DNA of 52,645 bases from an uncultured Bacteroidia bacterium (GCA_903902325.1 CAIUUO010000222.1:1-52645), one strand, 5' to 3'. Positions 1 through 9,097 are shown, counted from the stretch's first letter. Numbers and translations are program-made. Notes: a model not told the origin generated them from the letters alone.

Positions 1-343
1 CCTGATGGCTGAGTTCATCAAATTCCATCTCACTAATTACCGAGGAGTTTTCCTGCACAACTGAAGAGTTTTTCAGATGATCAAGGTATTTGCCTTTGTT
101 GATCCTCTTGCGTATCAGATCAATCGAATTATTGTAAGCAATGGTGAAAATATATGAATTCAGTAATTTGTAATCATCCAGTTTATTCCTTGATTCCCAT
201 ATTTTAATAAACACCTCCTGCACAATATCCTCGGATTCAGCGTCATTCTTTAAAATTCCAAAGATGAATGAAAATAGTTTATGACTATAAAGTTCATATA
301 TCTGGTCAAAAGCCAACATATCCCCCGCTCTTAAGCGGGACAA
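1..343 (-). CDS. ECF-type sigma-70 factor, partial (3' part beyond window edge)
   Basis: Reading the minus strand gives an open frame with LSRLRAGDMLAFDQIYELYS followed by SEDIVQEVFIKIWESR and SYIFTIAYNNSIDLIRKR, which is the sigma region 2 pattern of extracytoplasmic-function RNA polymerase sigma factors. Region 4 lies outside the window. The first ATG is at 319, but starting there would remove the conserved LLSRLRAGD helix, so I place the start at the TTG at 343 (a TTG at 379 is also in frame; a stop lies at 394). A promoter word TAATTTTG at 409-416 on the same strand fits such an upstream start. In Bacteroidota these factors often partner a FecR anti-sigma and a SusCD pair, but the relevant neighbours are off the edge, so the regulon is unknown. 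Confidence 0.85.
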   Translation of the reverse strand, partial: MSRLRAGDMLAFDQIYELYSHKLFSFIFGILKNDAESEDIVQEVFIKIWESRNKLDDYKLLNSYIFTIAYNNSIDLIRKRINKGKYLDHLKNSSVVQENSSVISEMEFDELSHQ

Positions 344-408
344 TAATTCCGAAGTTATATATTTTTCCCCAAGTTTCAAAGGTCCAATTAGCTAAGAATG
401 ATTTGAGC

Positions 409-416
409 CAAAATTA
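409..416 (-). promoter_or_regulatory. -7 promoter word for the sigma factor gene
   Basis: TAATTTTG on the minus strand matches the Bacteroidota -7 consensus TAnnTTTG. It lies 65 bp upstream of the preferred TTG start. No good -33 TTTG is seen at the usual spacing. Confidence 0.45.
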
Positions 417-492
417 CAAATTTCTGCAGGACATTTTTTTAAGCATTTGTTTTAAATTTTTCATTTAAGAAAAAAATAAAAAAACTTTGCAC

Positions 493-500
493 TAACTTTG
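493..500 (+). promoter_or_regulatory. -7 promoter word for the exported sugar isomerase gene
   Basis: TAACTTTG is an exact TAnnTTTG match, 120 bp before the ATG at 621. The 320-620 gap between this gene and the divergent sigma factor gene is AT-rich and otherwise shows only the two opposing promoter words. Confidence 0.5.
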
Positions 501-620
501 CATGGTTCAATCAAACTTTCAGACCATTTCTCCGGATTGAATAACCAAAGATTTAAAGTTCCAGTTGGTTATTCAACCAAAAAATAAAAGAGATTCAAAC
601 CATAAATAAATTTAATCCTC

Positions 621-1463
621 ATGAGAAAAGTATTGTTTTTAGCACTGTTTGGCTTGATGGCTATTACCTCAAAAGTTGCTCTTTCCCAGGATACGCGGCC
701 CGGTCCTCAACCCGCCGCTGAAACCGGGGAGAAATTCAGGATTGGAATAGCCGGCTATACATTCCTCAAATTTGATATCGACAAAGCCCTGGAAACCATG
801 CAAAAAGTGGATGTCCACTATCTTTGCATCAAGGATTTTCACCTGCCGTTCACGAGTACCGACGAACAAATCGCCGCCTTTCACGCCAAATTGAAGGCAA
901 AAGGGGTAACAGGCTACGCAGTTGGTCCAATTTACATGAAATCAGAAGCGGATATTGACAAGGCATTTGAATATGCAAAAAGAGTAGGTGTCAAACTGAT
1001 TATTGGAGTTCCCGATTACAATCTGCTTCCATACGTCGACAAGAAAGTCAAAGAGTACGATTTTCATTACGCCATCCACCTGCATGGCCCGGATATCAAG
1101 ACCTATCCCGATGCTGAAGATGTATGGAACCATGTCAAAGACCTCGATCCCCGCATTGGTATGTGCCTGGATATCGGGCATGATACCAGAAATGGGAAAG
1201 ATCCTGTAGCTGACCTCAAAAAATACCAATCAAGAGTGTTCGACATCCACATCAAGGACGTAACCGGAAAAACCAAGCTGGGATATTCGCTCGAAGTCGG
1301 TCGCGGAGTGATTGATTTTCCTGCATTTGTGAAGATGCTGCGCAAAGTTGGCTATACGGGAGTTTGCAGCCTGGAACACGAAATCAACATGGGCGACCCG
1401 TTCATGGGTATTGCCGAGGACATCGGCTATTTCAGGGCTGTTATAAGGACAACCAAAAAGTAG
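621..1463 (+). CDS. Secreted sugar phosphate isomerase/epimerase-like TIM-barrel protein
   Basis: The 280-residue protein begins with a Sec signal peptide (MRKVLFLALFGLMAITSKVALSQ), so it should act in the periplasm or outer membrane rather than the cytosol. From about residue 38 it follows the xylose-isomerase-like TIM-barrel family (AP endonuclease family 2 fold). Metal-site-like motifs are visible: LDIGHD (D184, H187), DIHIKD (H210) and SLEHE (E252 or E254). Members of this family isomerise or epimerise sugars or inositols; the exported Bacteroidota branch has mostly unknown substrates. It stands alone, between the divergent sigma factor and an inverted repeat that may end its transcript. 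Fold assignment is good; the reaction is not known. Confidence 0.8.
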   Translation: MRKVLFLALFGLMAITSKVALSQDTRPGPQPAAETGEKFRIGIAGYTFLKFDIDKALETMQKVDVHYLCIKDFHLPFTSTDEQIAAFHAKLKAKGVTGYAVGPIYMKSEADIDKAFEYAKRVGVKLIIGVPDYNLLPYVDKKVKEYDFHYAIHLHGPDIKTYPDAEDVWNHVKDLDPRIGMCLDIGHDTRNGKDPVADLKKYQSRVFDIHIKDVTGKTKLGYSLEVGRGVIDFPAFVKMLRKVGYTGVCSLEHEINMGDPFMGIAEDIGYFRAVIRTTKK

Positions 1464-1473
1464 AAATCCTTAC

Positions 1474-1567
1474 CACCAAGGACACGAAGTACGCTCAAAG
1501 GACACAAAGGAGAATGCCTGATTGCATGATCTTTGTGTCCTTTGTGTATTACCTTGGTGACCTTAGT
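1474..1567. repeat. Intergenic inverted repeat of 'AAGGACAC' words
   Basis: Two nested pairs of perfect arms are seen: CACCAAGG at 1474-1481 with CCTTGGTG at 1552-1559, and CAAAGGACACAAAG at 1496-1509 with its complement at 1531-1544. It lies between convergent genes and could act as a two-way terminator. The same word family recurs at 8250-8349. Confidence 0.8.
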
Positions 1568-1577
1568 GGTAAAAGAA

Positions 1578-2618
1578 TTACTGTTTTAACGGATTACGCC
1601 TGAAATAATCCACCAGATTCTTCGGACGGTAGTGGCTGTCATTCCTATACCTCTCAACGACCGATGGATGTATGAATTCATTTGTTTTTCCGCTTCCGGG
1701 TACTTCCACATCTATCGGGCGGAAAAAAGGAGACTGTAGCTTATAAAATCCGGTATAGGATTCATGATTCGAAGCCATTGCATCAGGACTTAGTTTGATG
1801 TCTTCGAATTTTAACTGGCACTCCTGCGCCTTGCCAATCATCCATTGCAGGGCGATATCCGACAAACCCGTGTCGGGATATCCGCCGCCGACATCCGAAT
1901 GGACTCCCGCAAACCATACCTGCTCCAATACCTGATCTTTGGACCCAGCCTGTTGGTGCCAAAGGGTAGCTTCGAAGTTTTTCCTTTTTTCATCAATAGC
2001 CAGGGCATGATAGGCAAAACTGATTTTTGTTGATAATTCGGTATCGTGAAACTGATTGCGCTTACTTACCACGCTTTTCAGAAAGAGAGGATTGCCCAAT
2101 GCACCAACAGTATCAAATACACCTACAAATTTTATTGGAGTAACCTCTTCGACGGCAAAGGTTTTTCGGAAGAGCGTCGATTCAATTTCGCGGGGTTGAT
2201 ACCTCGGATGCCGCGACCTGTAAATGGTAAAAGCCCTTTGCACCTGGTCGAGGTTTTCGATTTTCAGTATGCCCGAATTTCTGATCAGTCCTGCCAGACT
2301 GCGGACAGTAAAAGCTCCGCGGCTGAATCCAAAAAGATAGAGTTCATCTCCTGGCTCGTAGGTATTGATGATATATCTGTATGCCTCCAGAATGTTTTCA
2401 GATATACCGGTCCCGGTGGCACCGTCAAAAACTCTTTTGATCTTACTTCCTTCACTGCCAATGCCATTATGGTAAAACAATACCTGGTATGTTCCATCTT
2501 GTGATTGACGACTCATCGCATTTGCCATTTTAACTACATTGGTTTGGCAAGGTTTTTCATTCTCCATTTCGTCGGGTGTATTCCATGTCCCGTCACAAAA
2601 TATTGCTATTCTTTTCAT
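1578..2618 (-). CDS. DUF2235 family alpha/beta hydrolase
   Basis: A 346-residue protein of the DUF2235 family, whose best known relatives are Tle1-type phospholipase effectors of type VI secretion, along with many uncharacterised cellular proteins. The N-terminus FCDGTWNTP (7-15), the nucleophile elbow GFSRGAF with Ser99, FDTVG (D169) and the acid motif GVHSDVGGGY (D242) are all intact, so hydrolase activity on an ester or lipid is likely. There is no signal peptide or membrane segment. It lies 12 bp after the membrane protein gene, so the two are probably one operon. No VgrG, PAAR, Hcp or immunity-like gene is nearby, so an effector role is not supported here. Confidence 0.88.
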   Translation of the reverse strand: MKRIAIFCDGTWNTPDEMENEKPCQTNVVKMANAMSRQSQDGTYQVLFYHNGIGSEGSKIKRVFDGATGTGISENILEAYRYIINTYEPGDELYLFGFSRGAFTVRSLAGLIRNSGILKIENLDQVQRAFTIYRSRHPRYQPREIESTLFRKTFAVEEVTPIKFVGVFDTVGALGNPLFLKSVVSKRNQFHDTELSTKISFAYHALAIDEKRKNFEATLWHQQAGSKDQVLEQVWFAGVHSDVGGGYPDTGLSDIALQWMIGKAQECQLKFEDIKLSPDAMASNHESYTGFYKLQSPFFRPIDVEVPGSGKTNEFIHPSVVERYRNDSHYRPKNLVDYFRRNPLKQ

Positions 2619-2630
2619 TATGATTTGGAT

Positions 2631-3755
2631 TTATTTAATTGATAATTTTTCCTGAACATCCGAACCTGTGGATGAATTTCTAAGCTTCATCAATTTATTC
2701 AGCAGGTCGAACCAGAATGGAGCACCCAGGGAGATTGCCAATGCTGTTATCAGCCATCCGAGTAGAGACTTCCCCATGGCCAGCCAATCGAGAGGCTTAA
2801 ACTTACTGGTTTGCCAACCCAAACCCATGATTCCATTGGTTTTCGCGATATCAATGCGAATCAGGGAATCGGCGCGACCCAGTAATTTATTTTCCTCGGC
2901 CTTCAATAATTCAAGTTGTGCCAGGTCCGTATTCATGGAAAACACATTCATTTTGGTAGAATCGGATTGAGAATTCCCGTTAGGGGTGTTTTGAAGTTTC
3001 TTTTTCATCATCAGAATTTCCTTGTCTACATCAGGGTGCGCCTTCGTAAATGCATCTGCCTGCTGAACAATCTGTTCCCTGATTTTTGGATCCTTCTCCA
3101 ATTTGCCGACAATTTCAATCGTATTCACATTGAATAGGATCACAATGGCGATACCTACAAAAAACAATATAAATTGGGTATGTCTTTTGTACCATCCGGT
3201 AGTTCGCTCCATCGTTTCTTCAAACCAATTCTCAAGATCGCTCTTGAACTTGTTTACATCACCCCTTGCATCCGCCCAAAGGGAATTGAGATAACTAAGG
3301 GTTTGCGTTCCTATTTCAGCTGTTCCCCACTGGATCATTTTGGTATCAAGCGAATACTGGATCAAAGGCACAACGTCATCCGAAGGCTTTACCTTATCTC
3401 CCCGAAGAAGATCTGTCAATACTTTGGAAAATGTCTCCTTGTCAATGTAGGCGGGTGCATTGTGCCTTTTGTTTTCACCTAAAAACTTGATCAAGGGGTG
3501 ATTGTAAAAATCATGGGAGAGGGAATGTTTTCCGCCAAGATTCCCCTTTGACCTGAACAAATGGCTAAGACTGCTGAATGCACTTTTGAATTTTTCGTCG
3601 TCTTCAAGCATTCGCACAATAGCTCGCTGCAAGATTTTAGCCCTGAAGTTAAAGGCAGTAGCAATCATCTCCTGAATGATTGTTATCAGCAAACTGTAGA
3701 GCAAATAGATAAAAACCAGTCCGATCACAACTTCCAATACCACTGAATTAAACAT
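2631..3755 (-). CDS. Three-helix membrane protein of unknown function, partner of DUF2235 gene
   Basis: A 374-residue protein with a hydrophobic helix at about 8-35, a second at about 194-212 just after the motif TTGWYKRHTQ, and a third at about 329-347 followed by GAPFWFDLLNKLMKLR. The segment between helices one and two is soluble and charged, and 215-325 contains a lysine-rich, probably helical stretch. Proteins with the same GWYKR and GAPFWFDLLNK motifs are widespread in bacteria, as I recall them, but have no assigned function. It is the first gene of a two-gene unit with the DUF2235 hydrolase, suggesting that it anchors or gates that enzyme at the membrane (inference). Confidence 0.8.
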   Translation of the reverse strand: MFNSVVLEVVIGLVFIYLLYSLLITIIQEMIATAFNFRAKILQRAIVRMLEDDEKFKSAFSSLSHLFRSKGNLGGKHSLSHDFYNHPLIKFLGENKRHNAPAYIDKETFSKVLTDLLRGDKVKPSDDVVPLIQYSLDTKMIQWGTAEIGTQTLSYLNSLWADARGDVNKFKSDLENWFEETMERTTGWYKRHTQFILFFVGIAIVILFNVNTIEIVGKLEKDPKIREQIVQQADAFTKAHPDVDKEILMMKKKLQNTPNGNSQSDSTKMNVFSMNTDLAQLELLKAEENKLLGRADSLIRIDIAKTNGIMGLGWQTSKFKPLDWLAMGKSLLGWLITALAISLGAPFWFDLLNKLMKLRNSSTGSDVQEKLSIK

Positions 3756-3991
3756 AGCGTCAAGATTTGTTGCGCCTACTCTTTATTCGGGATTTTCGGC
3801 AACTCCCGCAATTTCATATATACAACGGTGAATTAAAGATTTTGCAACAGTTAAAAGATTTCGCAAGTCTAAATTTAGGAAATTCAGATGAGAAAACAAG
3901 ATGATATCTCATTTAAACGTTGATTCTCAAATTGAATTTGGGGTTTAAAATATGTTATTAAACAGTTATGCATAAATAACGTTGAATTGAT

Positions 3992-4006
3992 ATTAATAGT
4001 ATTAAT
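3992..4006. promoter_or_regulatory. Candidate AraR operator palindrome
   Basis: ATTAATAGTATTAAT is a perfect palindrome of two 7-bp arms around one base, ending 8 bp before the -7 word of the Nudix regulator gene. A second perfect palindrome, TTATGCATAA, is at 3966-3975. Position suits autoregulation; the sequence specificity of this regulator was not known to me. The 3756-4041 gap holds nothing else recognisable. Confidence 0.45.
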
Positions 4007-4014
4007 TACTTTTA

Positions 4015-4022
4015 TAAATTTG
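4015..4022 (+). promoter_or_regulatory. -7 promoter word of the arabinose cluster
   Basis: TAAATTTG matches TAnnTTTG, 19 bp before the ATG at 4042, which gives a very short leader. Confidence 0.5.
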
Positions 4023-4041
4023 AAATGAATAACCGAACGAA

Positions 4042-4752
4042 ATGGAAGAAAATGTTGTGTTGATGCTCACTGAAATTTACAAAAAGCATCCCAAACACTA
4101 CGTAGCTGTAGACTGTTCAATTTTTGGATATGAAGAAGGAGAACTCAAGCTGTTGCTTTACCCCCGCGGTTTTGAACCGGCAAGGGGGAAATGGTCGCTG
4201 ATGGGTGGATTTGTGCAGGAAGGTGAGTCCCTTGAAGAAGCTGCCAGAAGAGTTCTGCTGCAAACTACGGGCATGCATAATATTTTTCTTGAACAAGCGG
4301 CTGCATTCTCGAAACCCGGCAGGGATGCGGGTGCAAGGGTTATCAGCATGACCTTTGTTGCGCTTATCAGGATAGACATGCATGACAAGGAACTGGTCAG
4401 GGAAAGCGGGGCTCAGTGGTGGCCCATCACAAAACTTCCCAAACTCATTTTCGACCATGAGGAGATGATAGGAAATGCCTTGTCACTGCTGCAGCAAAAA
4501 GCAAGTATCAATCTGATTGGCAAAGAATTACTTCCTGAATTGTTTACCTTGATTCAGTTGAAAAATCTTTACGAGGCTATATTTCAACGGACATTTGACA
4601 CAGGAAATTTCAGAAAAAAAGTATTGTCGCTTGATATTCTTGAACGTTCGAGCAAAAAAAATACATCAGAATCAAAAAAAGGCGCCTTCTATTATAAATT
4701 TAAGGAAGCAGAAACAGGTTTGCGATCCGAAAGAATTGTGAAGTTTCCGTGA
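4042..4752 (+). CDS. araR: Nudix-fold transcriptional regulator of L-arabinose use (AraR type)
   Basis: A 236-residue protein with a Nudix fold at about 18-150 and a winged-helix-like C-terminal part at about 160-236. The Nudix box starts at G56 and keeps G56, E62, R70 and G77, but the catalytic glutamates expected at 71, 74 and 75 are Val, Gln and Thr. It should therefore sense a ligand rather than hydrolyse a nucleotide diphosphate. Regulators of this build control arabinose genes in Bacteroides thetaiotaomicron (AraR), binding DNA and releasing it with L-arabinose. Being directly upstream of araA, the same role is strongly indicated. The gene symbol follows that functional family, not the GntR/LacI AraR of Bacillus. 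Confidence 0.88.
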   Translation: MEENVVLMLTEIYKKHPKHYVAVDCSIFGYEEGELKLLLYPRGFEPARGKWSLMGGFVQEGESLEEAARRVLLQTTGMHNIFLEQAAAFSKPGRDAGARVISMTFVALIRIDMHDKELVRESGAQWWPITKLPKLIFDHEEMIGNALSLLQQKASINLIGKELLPELFTLIQLKNLYEAIFQRTFDTGNFRKKVLSLDILERSSKKNTSESKKGAFYYKFKEAETGLRSERIVKFP

Positions 4753-4770
4753 ACCAGAAGTAAGGAAAAA

Positions 4771-4798
4771 GGCTAAAGGCTAAAGGCTAAAGGCTAAA
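4771..4798. repeat. Four tandem GGCTAAA units
   Basis: GGCTAAA is repeated exactly four times between araR and araA, starting 18 bp after the araR stop codon. Function unknown; copy number could vary by slippage. Confidence 0.95.
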
Positions 4799-4878
4799 GT
4801 GAAAACCGCCGCGATCCTGAAATCCTTTAACAAATGAAAAAGGAATAAAATTAATTATCACAAAATAATTTTCGCAAA

Positions 4879-6390
4879 ATGAAAACATCATCTTTGAAAA
4901 ATTCAGAAGTTTGGTTTGTAACCGGAAGCCAGCATTTATATGGTCCTCAGGTACTTGAACAGGTTAAAAACAATTCAACGGCGATTGCCCGGGCATTTGA
5001 TGCATCTTCCAGCATCCCTGTCAGTATTGTTTTTAAGCCTGTTGTAAAAACCCCTGATGAAATAACAGAGCTTTGCAAGGATGCCAACAACAATCCTGAT
5101 TGTATCGGACTGATCTGCTGGATGCACACGTTCTCTCCAGCAAAAATGTGGATCGCAGGATTGCTCTCCCTGCAAAAACCGTTTGTCCATCTGCATACAC
5201 AGTTTAATCGCGACCTTCCATGGGGAGAGATTGACATGGATTTCATGAACCTGAACCAATCAGCCCATGGAGATCGTGAATTCGGTTATATCGGCAGCCG
5301 TTTGCGCATCCAGAGAAAAGTGGTGGTCGGACACTGGCAGGAAGAAAAAGTACAGGAAAAAATAGGATTGTGGATCCGTGCCGCTGCAGGATGGAATGAA
5401 TTGCGCCATTTGAAAGTTGCACGTTGGGGTGACAATATGAGAGAAGTAGCAGTGACAGAAGGCGACAAAGTTGAAGCACAGATCAAACTGGGCGTATCCG
5501 TCAATGGTTATGGTGTCGGCGATCTTGTGAAATTCGTCAATCAGGTTACTGATACAGCTATAAACGCTCTTGACGCTGAGATTGAATCAAAATATGACAT
5601 GATGGATTCGCTGAAAAAAGGTGGCTCTGAACATGAATCACTTCGCGAGTCTGCAAGGATCGAACTAGGCATGCGCGCATTCCTTGAAAAAGGTGGATTC
5701 ATGGCATTCACCACCACCTTTGAAGATCTCCAGGGCCTGGTTCAACTACCGGGATTTGCCGTTCAGCGTCTGATGGCTGATGGTTACGGTTTCGGTGGCG
5801 AAGGGGACTGGAAAACGGCCGCGATGGTTCGTACCATGAAAGTCATGGCAGAAGGTCTGACAGGCGGCACCTCCTTCATGGAAGATTATACCTATCATCT
5901 CCATCCATCCGGAGCAAAAGTTCTCGGCGCACACATGCTGGAAGTCTGCGAATCCATTGCACAGGAAAAACCAAGGGTTGAAATACACAAACTGGGAATT
6001 GGCGGGAAAGCAGATCCTGTCAGATCCAAATTTACGGTTAAACCGGGTCAGGCACTGAATGCCTCCCTGATAGACATGGGAAACAGATTTAGGTTGATTG
6101 TCAATGAGGTAGAAGTGGTACCATTGGATGCACCTATGCCTAAACTTCCGGTAGCCAGCGCCTTGTGGATACCAAAACCGAACCTGGAAATCGGCGCTGG
6201 TGCATGGATTCTTGCCGGAGGCGCACACCATACCTCTTTCTCTCAGGCCATTCCTGCCGAAGTACTGGAAGATTTTGCCGAAATGGCGGGTATTGAATAC
6301 CTGGCAATCAACGACAAAACCAACATTTCCGATTTCAAGAAGGAATTACGCTGGAATGACTTATACTACCACCTTTCGAAGGGGATTTAA
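4879..6390 (+). CDS. araA: L-arabinose isomerase
   Basis: Converts L-arabinose to L-ribulose, the first step of the bacterial arabinose pathway, in the cytosol. The 503 residues match the usual length (E. coli AraA is 500). The manganese/catalytic residues are all in place: E308 in GGEGDWK, E335 in [11 protein letters not shown]352 in LGAHMLE and H451 in GGAHHTSF. The N-terminal [12 protein letters not shown] is the family signature. It is the first metabolic gene after the regulator, with a 126-bp gap that carries the GGCTAAA repeats, and is followed by the transporter, araD and araB on the same strand. Confidence 0.98.
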   Translation: MKTSSLKNSEVWFVTGSQHLYGPQVLEQVKNNSTAIARAFDASSSIPVSIVFKPVVKTPDEITELCKDANNNPDCIGLICWMHTFSPAKMWIAGLLSLQKPFVHLHTQFNRDLPWGEIDMDFMNLNQSAHGDREFGYIGSRLRIQRKVVVGHWQEEKVQEKIGLWIRAAAGWNELRHLKVARWGDNMREVAVTEGDKVEAQIKLGVSVNGYGVGDLVKFVNQVTDTAINALDAEIESKYDMMDSLKKGGSEHESLRESARIELGMRAFLEKGGFMAFTTTFEDLQGLVQLPGFAVQRLMADGYGFGGEGDWKTAAMVRTMKVMAEGLTGGTSFMEDYTYHLHPSGAKVLGAHMLEVCESIAQEKPRVEIHKLGIGGKADPVRSKFTVKPGQALNASLIDMGNRFRLIVNEVEVVPLDAPMPKLPVASALWIPKPNLEIGAGAWILAGGAHHTSFSQAIPAEVLEDFAEMAGIEYLAINDKTNISDFKKELRWNDLYYHLSKGI

Positions 6391-6393
6391 CTT

Positions 6394-6470
6394 CAAGACA
6401 TAAGATATGAGACATGAGATATAAGATATAATTCATGTCTCATGTCTCATGTCTCATGTCTTATATCTTT
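6394..6470. repeat. Inverted repeat of 'GACATGA/GATATAA' words
   Basis: The whole araA to symporter gap consists of short words on the left and their complements on the right. The longest perfect arms are ATGAGACATGAGA at 6407-6419 and TCTCATGTCTCAT at 6438-6450. An RNA copy would form a long hairpin between two genes of the operon, which could lower read-through or stabilise upstream mRNA. Confidence 0.9.
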
Positions 6471-6502
6471 TAAATACTACATAAACTAATACGCTTAAAT
6501 AC

Positions 6503-8248
6503 ATGAATTGGACTTCTCAAGAATTTATTTGGCTCGACTGGGCAATCATCGCAGTCGGCATTTTGGCTGTCAGCTGGGCAGTATGGCATTCCATACAAAA
6601 GCACAACCGCATGCAAAAAGGAGCAGACAGTGAAGATTATCTGTTTGGTAAAGGGGAACCCTGGTACATTATTGGTGCAGCAATCTTTGCTGCAAATATC
6701 GGCTCCGAACATCTTGTGGGACTCGCCGGCACAGGTGCGAAGTCAGGTGTTGCTATGGCGCACTGGGAAATGCACGGCTGGATGATCCTGATTTTGGGAT
6801 GGCTCTTTGTACCATTTTATCAATTGATGAACAGTAAGTTGGGGAAAATTATTACCATGCCTGACTTCCTCAAAAACCGCTACACACCCCGAACCGGTTC
6901 CTGGCTTTCTATCATTACATTGATCGCCTACGTGCTGACCAAAGTGAGTGTAACCGCGTTTACAGGAGGTATATTCATGGAGAGTCTTCTTGGCTTGCCT
7001 TTCTGGTACGGGGCTATTGGTTTGATATTATTGACAGGTATATTTACAGTATTGGGTGGCATGAAGGGTGTGATGACCCTGTCGGCCATTCAGACGCCGA
7101 TACTTATCATTGGTTCATTCCTTGTGCTCTTCCTCGGACTTTCAGCGCTTGGAGGCGGGAGTATTGCCCATGGCTGGACGGCTATGATTGACTACACCAA
7201 ATCACTAAATGTTGGAGCCAATGGTGTTGCCTACGGCACAAACCACTTGTTCCATTTTGAAACGGGCAATCCGTTGTATGATGAATATCCGGGTATTTGG
7301 GTGTTTCTCGGAGCGTCAATCATTGGTCTTTGGTATTGGGCTACCGACCAGCACATTGTTCAGCGTGTACTGGGTCAGCGAAAAGGTGAGGCCAGCGACG
7401 TAGTCATGATGCGTGCACGCAGGGGAACTATTGCAGCAGGCTATTTTAAATTGTTGCCTGTATTTATGTTTCTGATTCCCGGTATGGTTGCGGCTGCATT
7501 GGCGGCACGTCCCGGTAGTGGTTTTACATTAGCGAATCCTGATATGGCTTTTGGTTCAATGGTTAAGTTTGTATTGCCAGCCGGCGTGAAAGGGATTGTA
7601 ACCATCGGTTTTATTTCGGCATTGGTAGCTTCTTTAGCTGCATTCTTCAACTCGTGCGCGACACTTTATACTGAAGACTTTTACAAGCCCATGTTCAAAG
7701 GCAAAACAGAGGCCAGATACGTTTTGGTAGGCCGTATTGCAACAATTGTTGTAGTGTTTCTGGGAATTGTATGGATCCCAATCATGATGAGTCTTGGCAG
7801 CCTTTACGACTATATACAAGGCATTCAATCATTGCTCGCTCCCTCGATGGTGGCGGTATTCGTACTCGGTATATTTTCTAAATGGATTACACCCAAGGCT
7901 GGTGAGACAGGTATGATCGTGGGCTTTATCATAGGTATGGTCCGCTTGCTCACTAACATCATAACCAAAACAGGTAAAGATATAATGACAGGTTGGTACT
8001 GGGAATCCACCACATGGTTTTGGCAAACCAACTGGCTTATATTTGAAGTTTGGTTGCTTGTCTTTATCATGTTGATGATGGTGGTGGTTTCGTTTTTCAC
8101 GCCAAAACCAACCGCTCAACAGATTGAGTTTATCACCTTCACCGGCGACTACAAAACACTCCTCCGGAATAGTTGGAACAAATGGGATGTAATTGCTTCG
8201 TTGGGCGTAGTAGCTGCATGCGTGGCATTCTATATTTATTTCTGGTAG
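6503..8248 (+). CDS. Sodium/solute symporter (SSS family), probable L-arabinose importer
   Basis: A 581-residue integral membrane protein with about 14 hydrophobic segments, including one at the very C-terminus. The SGLT-like signature AANIGSEHLVGLAG lies near residues 60-75, together with ATDQHIVQRVLG in the middle and NSCATLYTEDFYKP later. This places it in the SGLT-like branch of the SSS family (TC 2.A.21), which uses the sodium gradient to take up sugars. Its position between araA and araD supports L-arabinose as the substrate; specificity cannot be read from sequence. A 112-bp repeat-filled gap precedes it. Confidence 0.93.
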   Translation: MNWTSQEFIWLDWAIIAVGILAVSWAVWHSIQKHNRMQKGADSEDYLFGKGEPWYIIGAAIFAANIGSEHLVGLAGTGAKSGVAMAHWEMHGWMILILGWLFVPFYQLMNSKLGKIITMPDFLKNRYTPRTGSWLSIITLIAYVLTKVSVTAFTGGIFMESLLGLPFWYGAIGLILLTGIFTVLGGMKGVMTLSAIQTPILIIGSFLVLFLGLSALGGGSIAHGWTAMIDYTKSLNVGANGVAYGTNHLFHFETGNPLYDEYPGIWVFLGASIIGLWYWATDQHIVQRVLGQRKGEASDVVMMRARRGTIAAGYFKLLPVFMFLIPGMVAAALAARPGSGFTLANPDMAFGSMVKFVLPAGVKGIVTIGFISALVASLAAFFNSCATLYTEDFYKPMFKGKTEARYVLVGRIATIVVVFLGIVWIPIMMSLGSLYDYIQGIQSLLAPSMVAVFVLGIFSKWITPKAGETGMIVGFIIGMVRLLTNIITKTGKDIMTGWYWESTTWFWQTNWLIFEVWLLVFIMLMMVVVSFFTPKPTAQQIEFITFTGDYKTLLRNSWNKWDVIASLGVVAACVAFYIYFW

Positions 8249-8249
8249 G

Positions 8250-8349
8250 ACCTTAGTGTTCCTTCGTGCGCACTTTGTGTCCTTAGTGGTAAAAAGCTTT
8301 AATTTTTTTAACCACTAAGGACACGAAGGAAAACACAAAGGGCTCAAAG
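8250..8349. repeat. Inverted repeat of 'CCACTAAGGACACGAAGG' words
   Basis: Perfect 14-bp arms GTGTCCTTAGTGGT (8277-8290) and ACCACTAAGGACAC (8311-8324) lie around an A/T loop, with further partial copies of the words on both sides. It shares its words with the repeat at 1474-1567. It lies between the symporter and araD. Confidence 0.9.
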
Positions 8350-8367
8350 TAATTAAATATTTCAGCT

Positions 8368-9063
8368 ATGTTTTCAGACCTGAAAAGACGCGTATTCGAA
8401 GCAAACCTGGAGCTCGTAAAACATGGTTTGGTCATTTTTACCTGGGGGAACGTTTCAGAGATCGACAGGGATCGCGGCATCTTCGTCATCAAACCAAGCG
8501 GGATACCTTATGATGCCATGACGTGGGAGGATATGGTGCTGGTAGACATGGATGGCAAGACCATTGACTCGAAACGGAAACCTTCTTCAGACACCCCAAC
8601 CCACCTAATCCTCTACAGGGAATTTGCGGAGGTGGGTGGAGTCGTCCATACCCATTCAGAATGGGCCACCAGCTGGGCACAGATGGAACTATCCATCCCT
8701 GCCCTTGGAACGACCCACGCCGACTATTTTTACGGGGAGATACCCTGTACCAGGAAACTGACGGAGCAGGAAGTCAAAAATCAATATGAAGCGGAGACTG
8801 GCAATGTCATCGTAGAAACATTCAGGAAGCAAAAAATTGAGCCCCTGTCTGTTCCATCTGTGCTCGTTTCAGGCCATGGCCCCTTTTCTTGGGGGAAAAG
8901 CGGCGCTGATGCAGTTCACAATGCGGTTGTTCTGGAGCAAGTAGCCAAGATGGCCCATCATGCGCTCGTTGTAGACAAAATTCAGGGCATCGACCAGTTT
9001 TTACTGGATAAGCATTATCTGCGCAAGCATGGGAAAGATGCCTATTACGGCCAGAGGGAATAA
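8368..9063 (+). CDS. araD: L-ribulose-5-phosphate 4-epimerase
   Basis: Turns L-ribulose 5-phosphate into D-xylulose 5-phosphate, which enters the pentose phosphate pathway. The 231 residues match the class II aldolase/epimerase family. Zinc ligands are visible at H94 and H96 (VVHTHSEW) and H170 (VSGHGPF). The catalytic aspartate of the family is D119 in THADYFYG and the C-terminal tyrosine sits in [18 protein letters not shown] near residue 25 is the phosphate-binding loop. Third catabolic gene of the cluster, followed 196 bp later by araB. Confidence 0.96.
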   Translation: MFSDLKRRVFEANLELVKHGLVIFTWGNVSEIDRDRGIFVIKPSGIPYDAMTWEDMVLVDMDGKTIDSKRKPSSDTPTHLILYREFAEVGGVVHTHSEWATSWAQMELSIPALGTTHADYFYGEIPCTRKLTEQEVKNQYEAETGNVIVETFRKQKIEPLSVPSVLVSGHGPFSWGKSGADAVHNAVVLEQVAKMAHHALVVDKIQGIDQFLLDKHYLRKHGKDAYYGQRE

Positions 9064-9097
9064 ATAGATCTTTCAAAAATAGTCACTCTCTGCATTG

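Noticed and set aside
268..468. 66-residue plus-strand open frame at the left edge
   Set aside because: It is antisense to the sigma factor start, has no recognisable features and ends in intergenic low-complexity sequence.
1578..3755. Type VI secretion effector-immunity pair
   Set aside because: DUF2235 fits Tle1, but there is no VgrG, PAAR, Hcp or adaptor gene, and the partner is a large three-helix protein unlike known Tli1 immunity lipoproteins.
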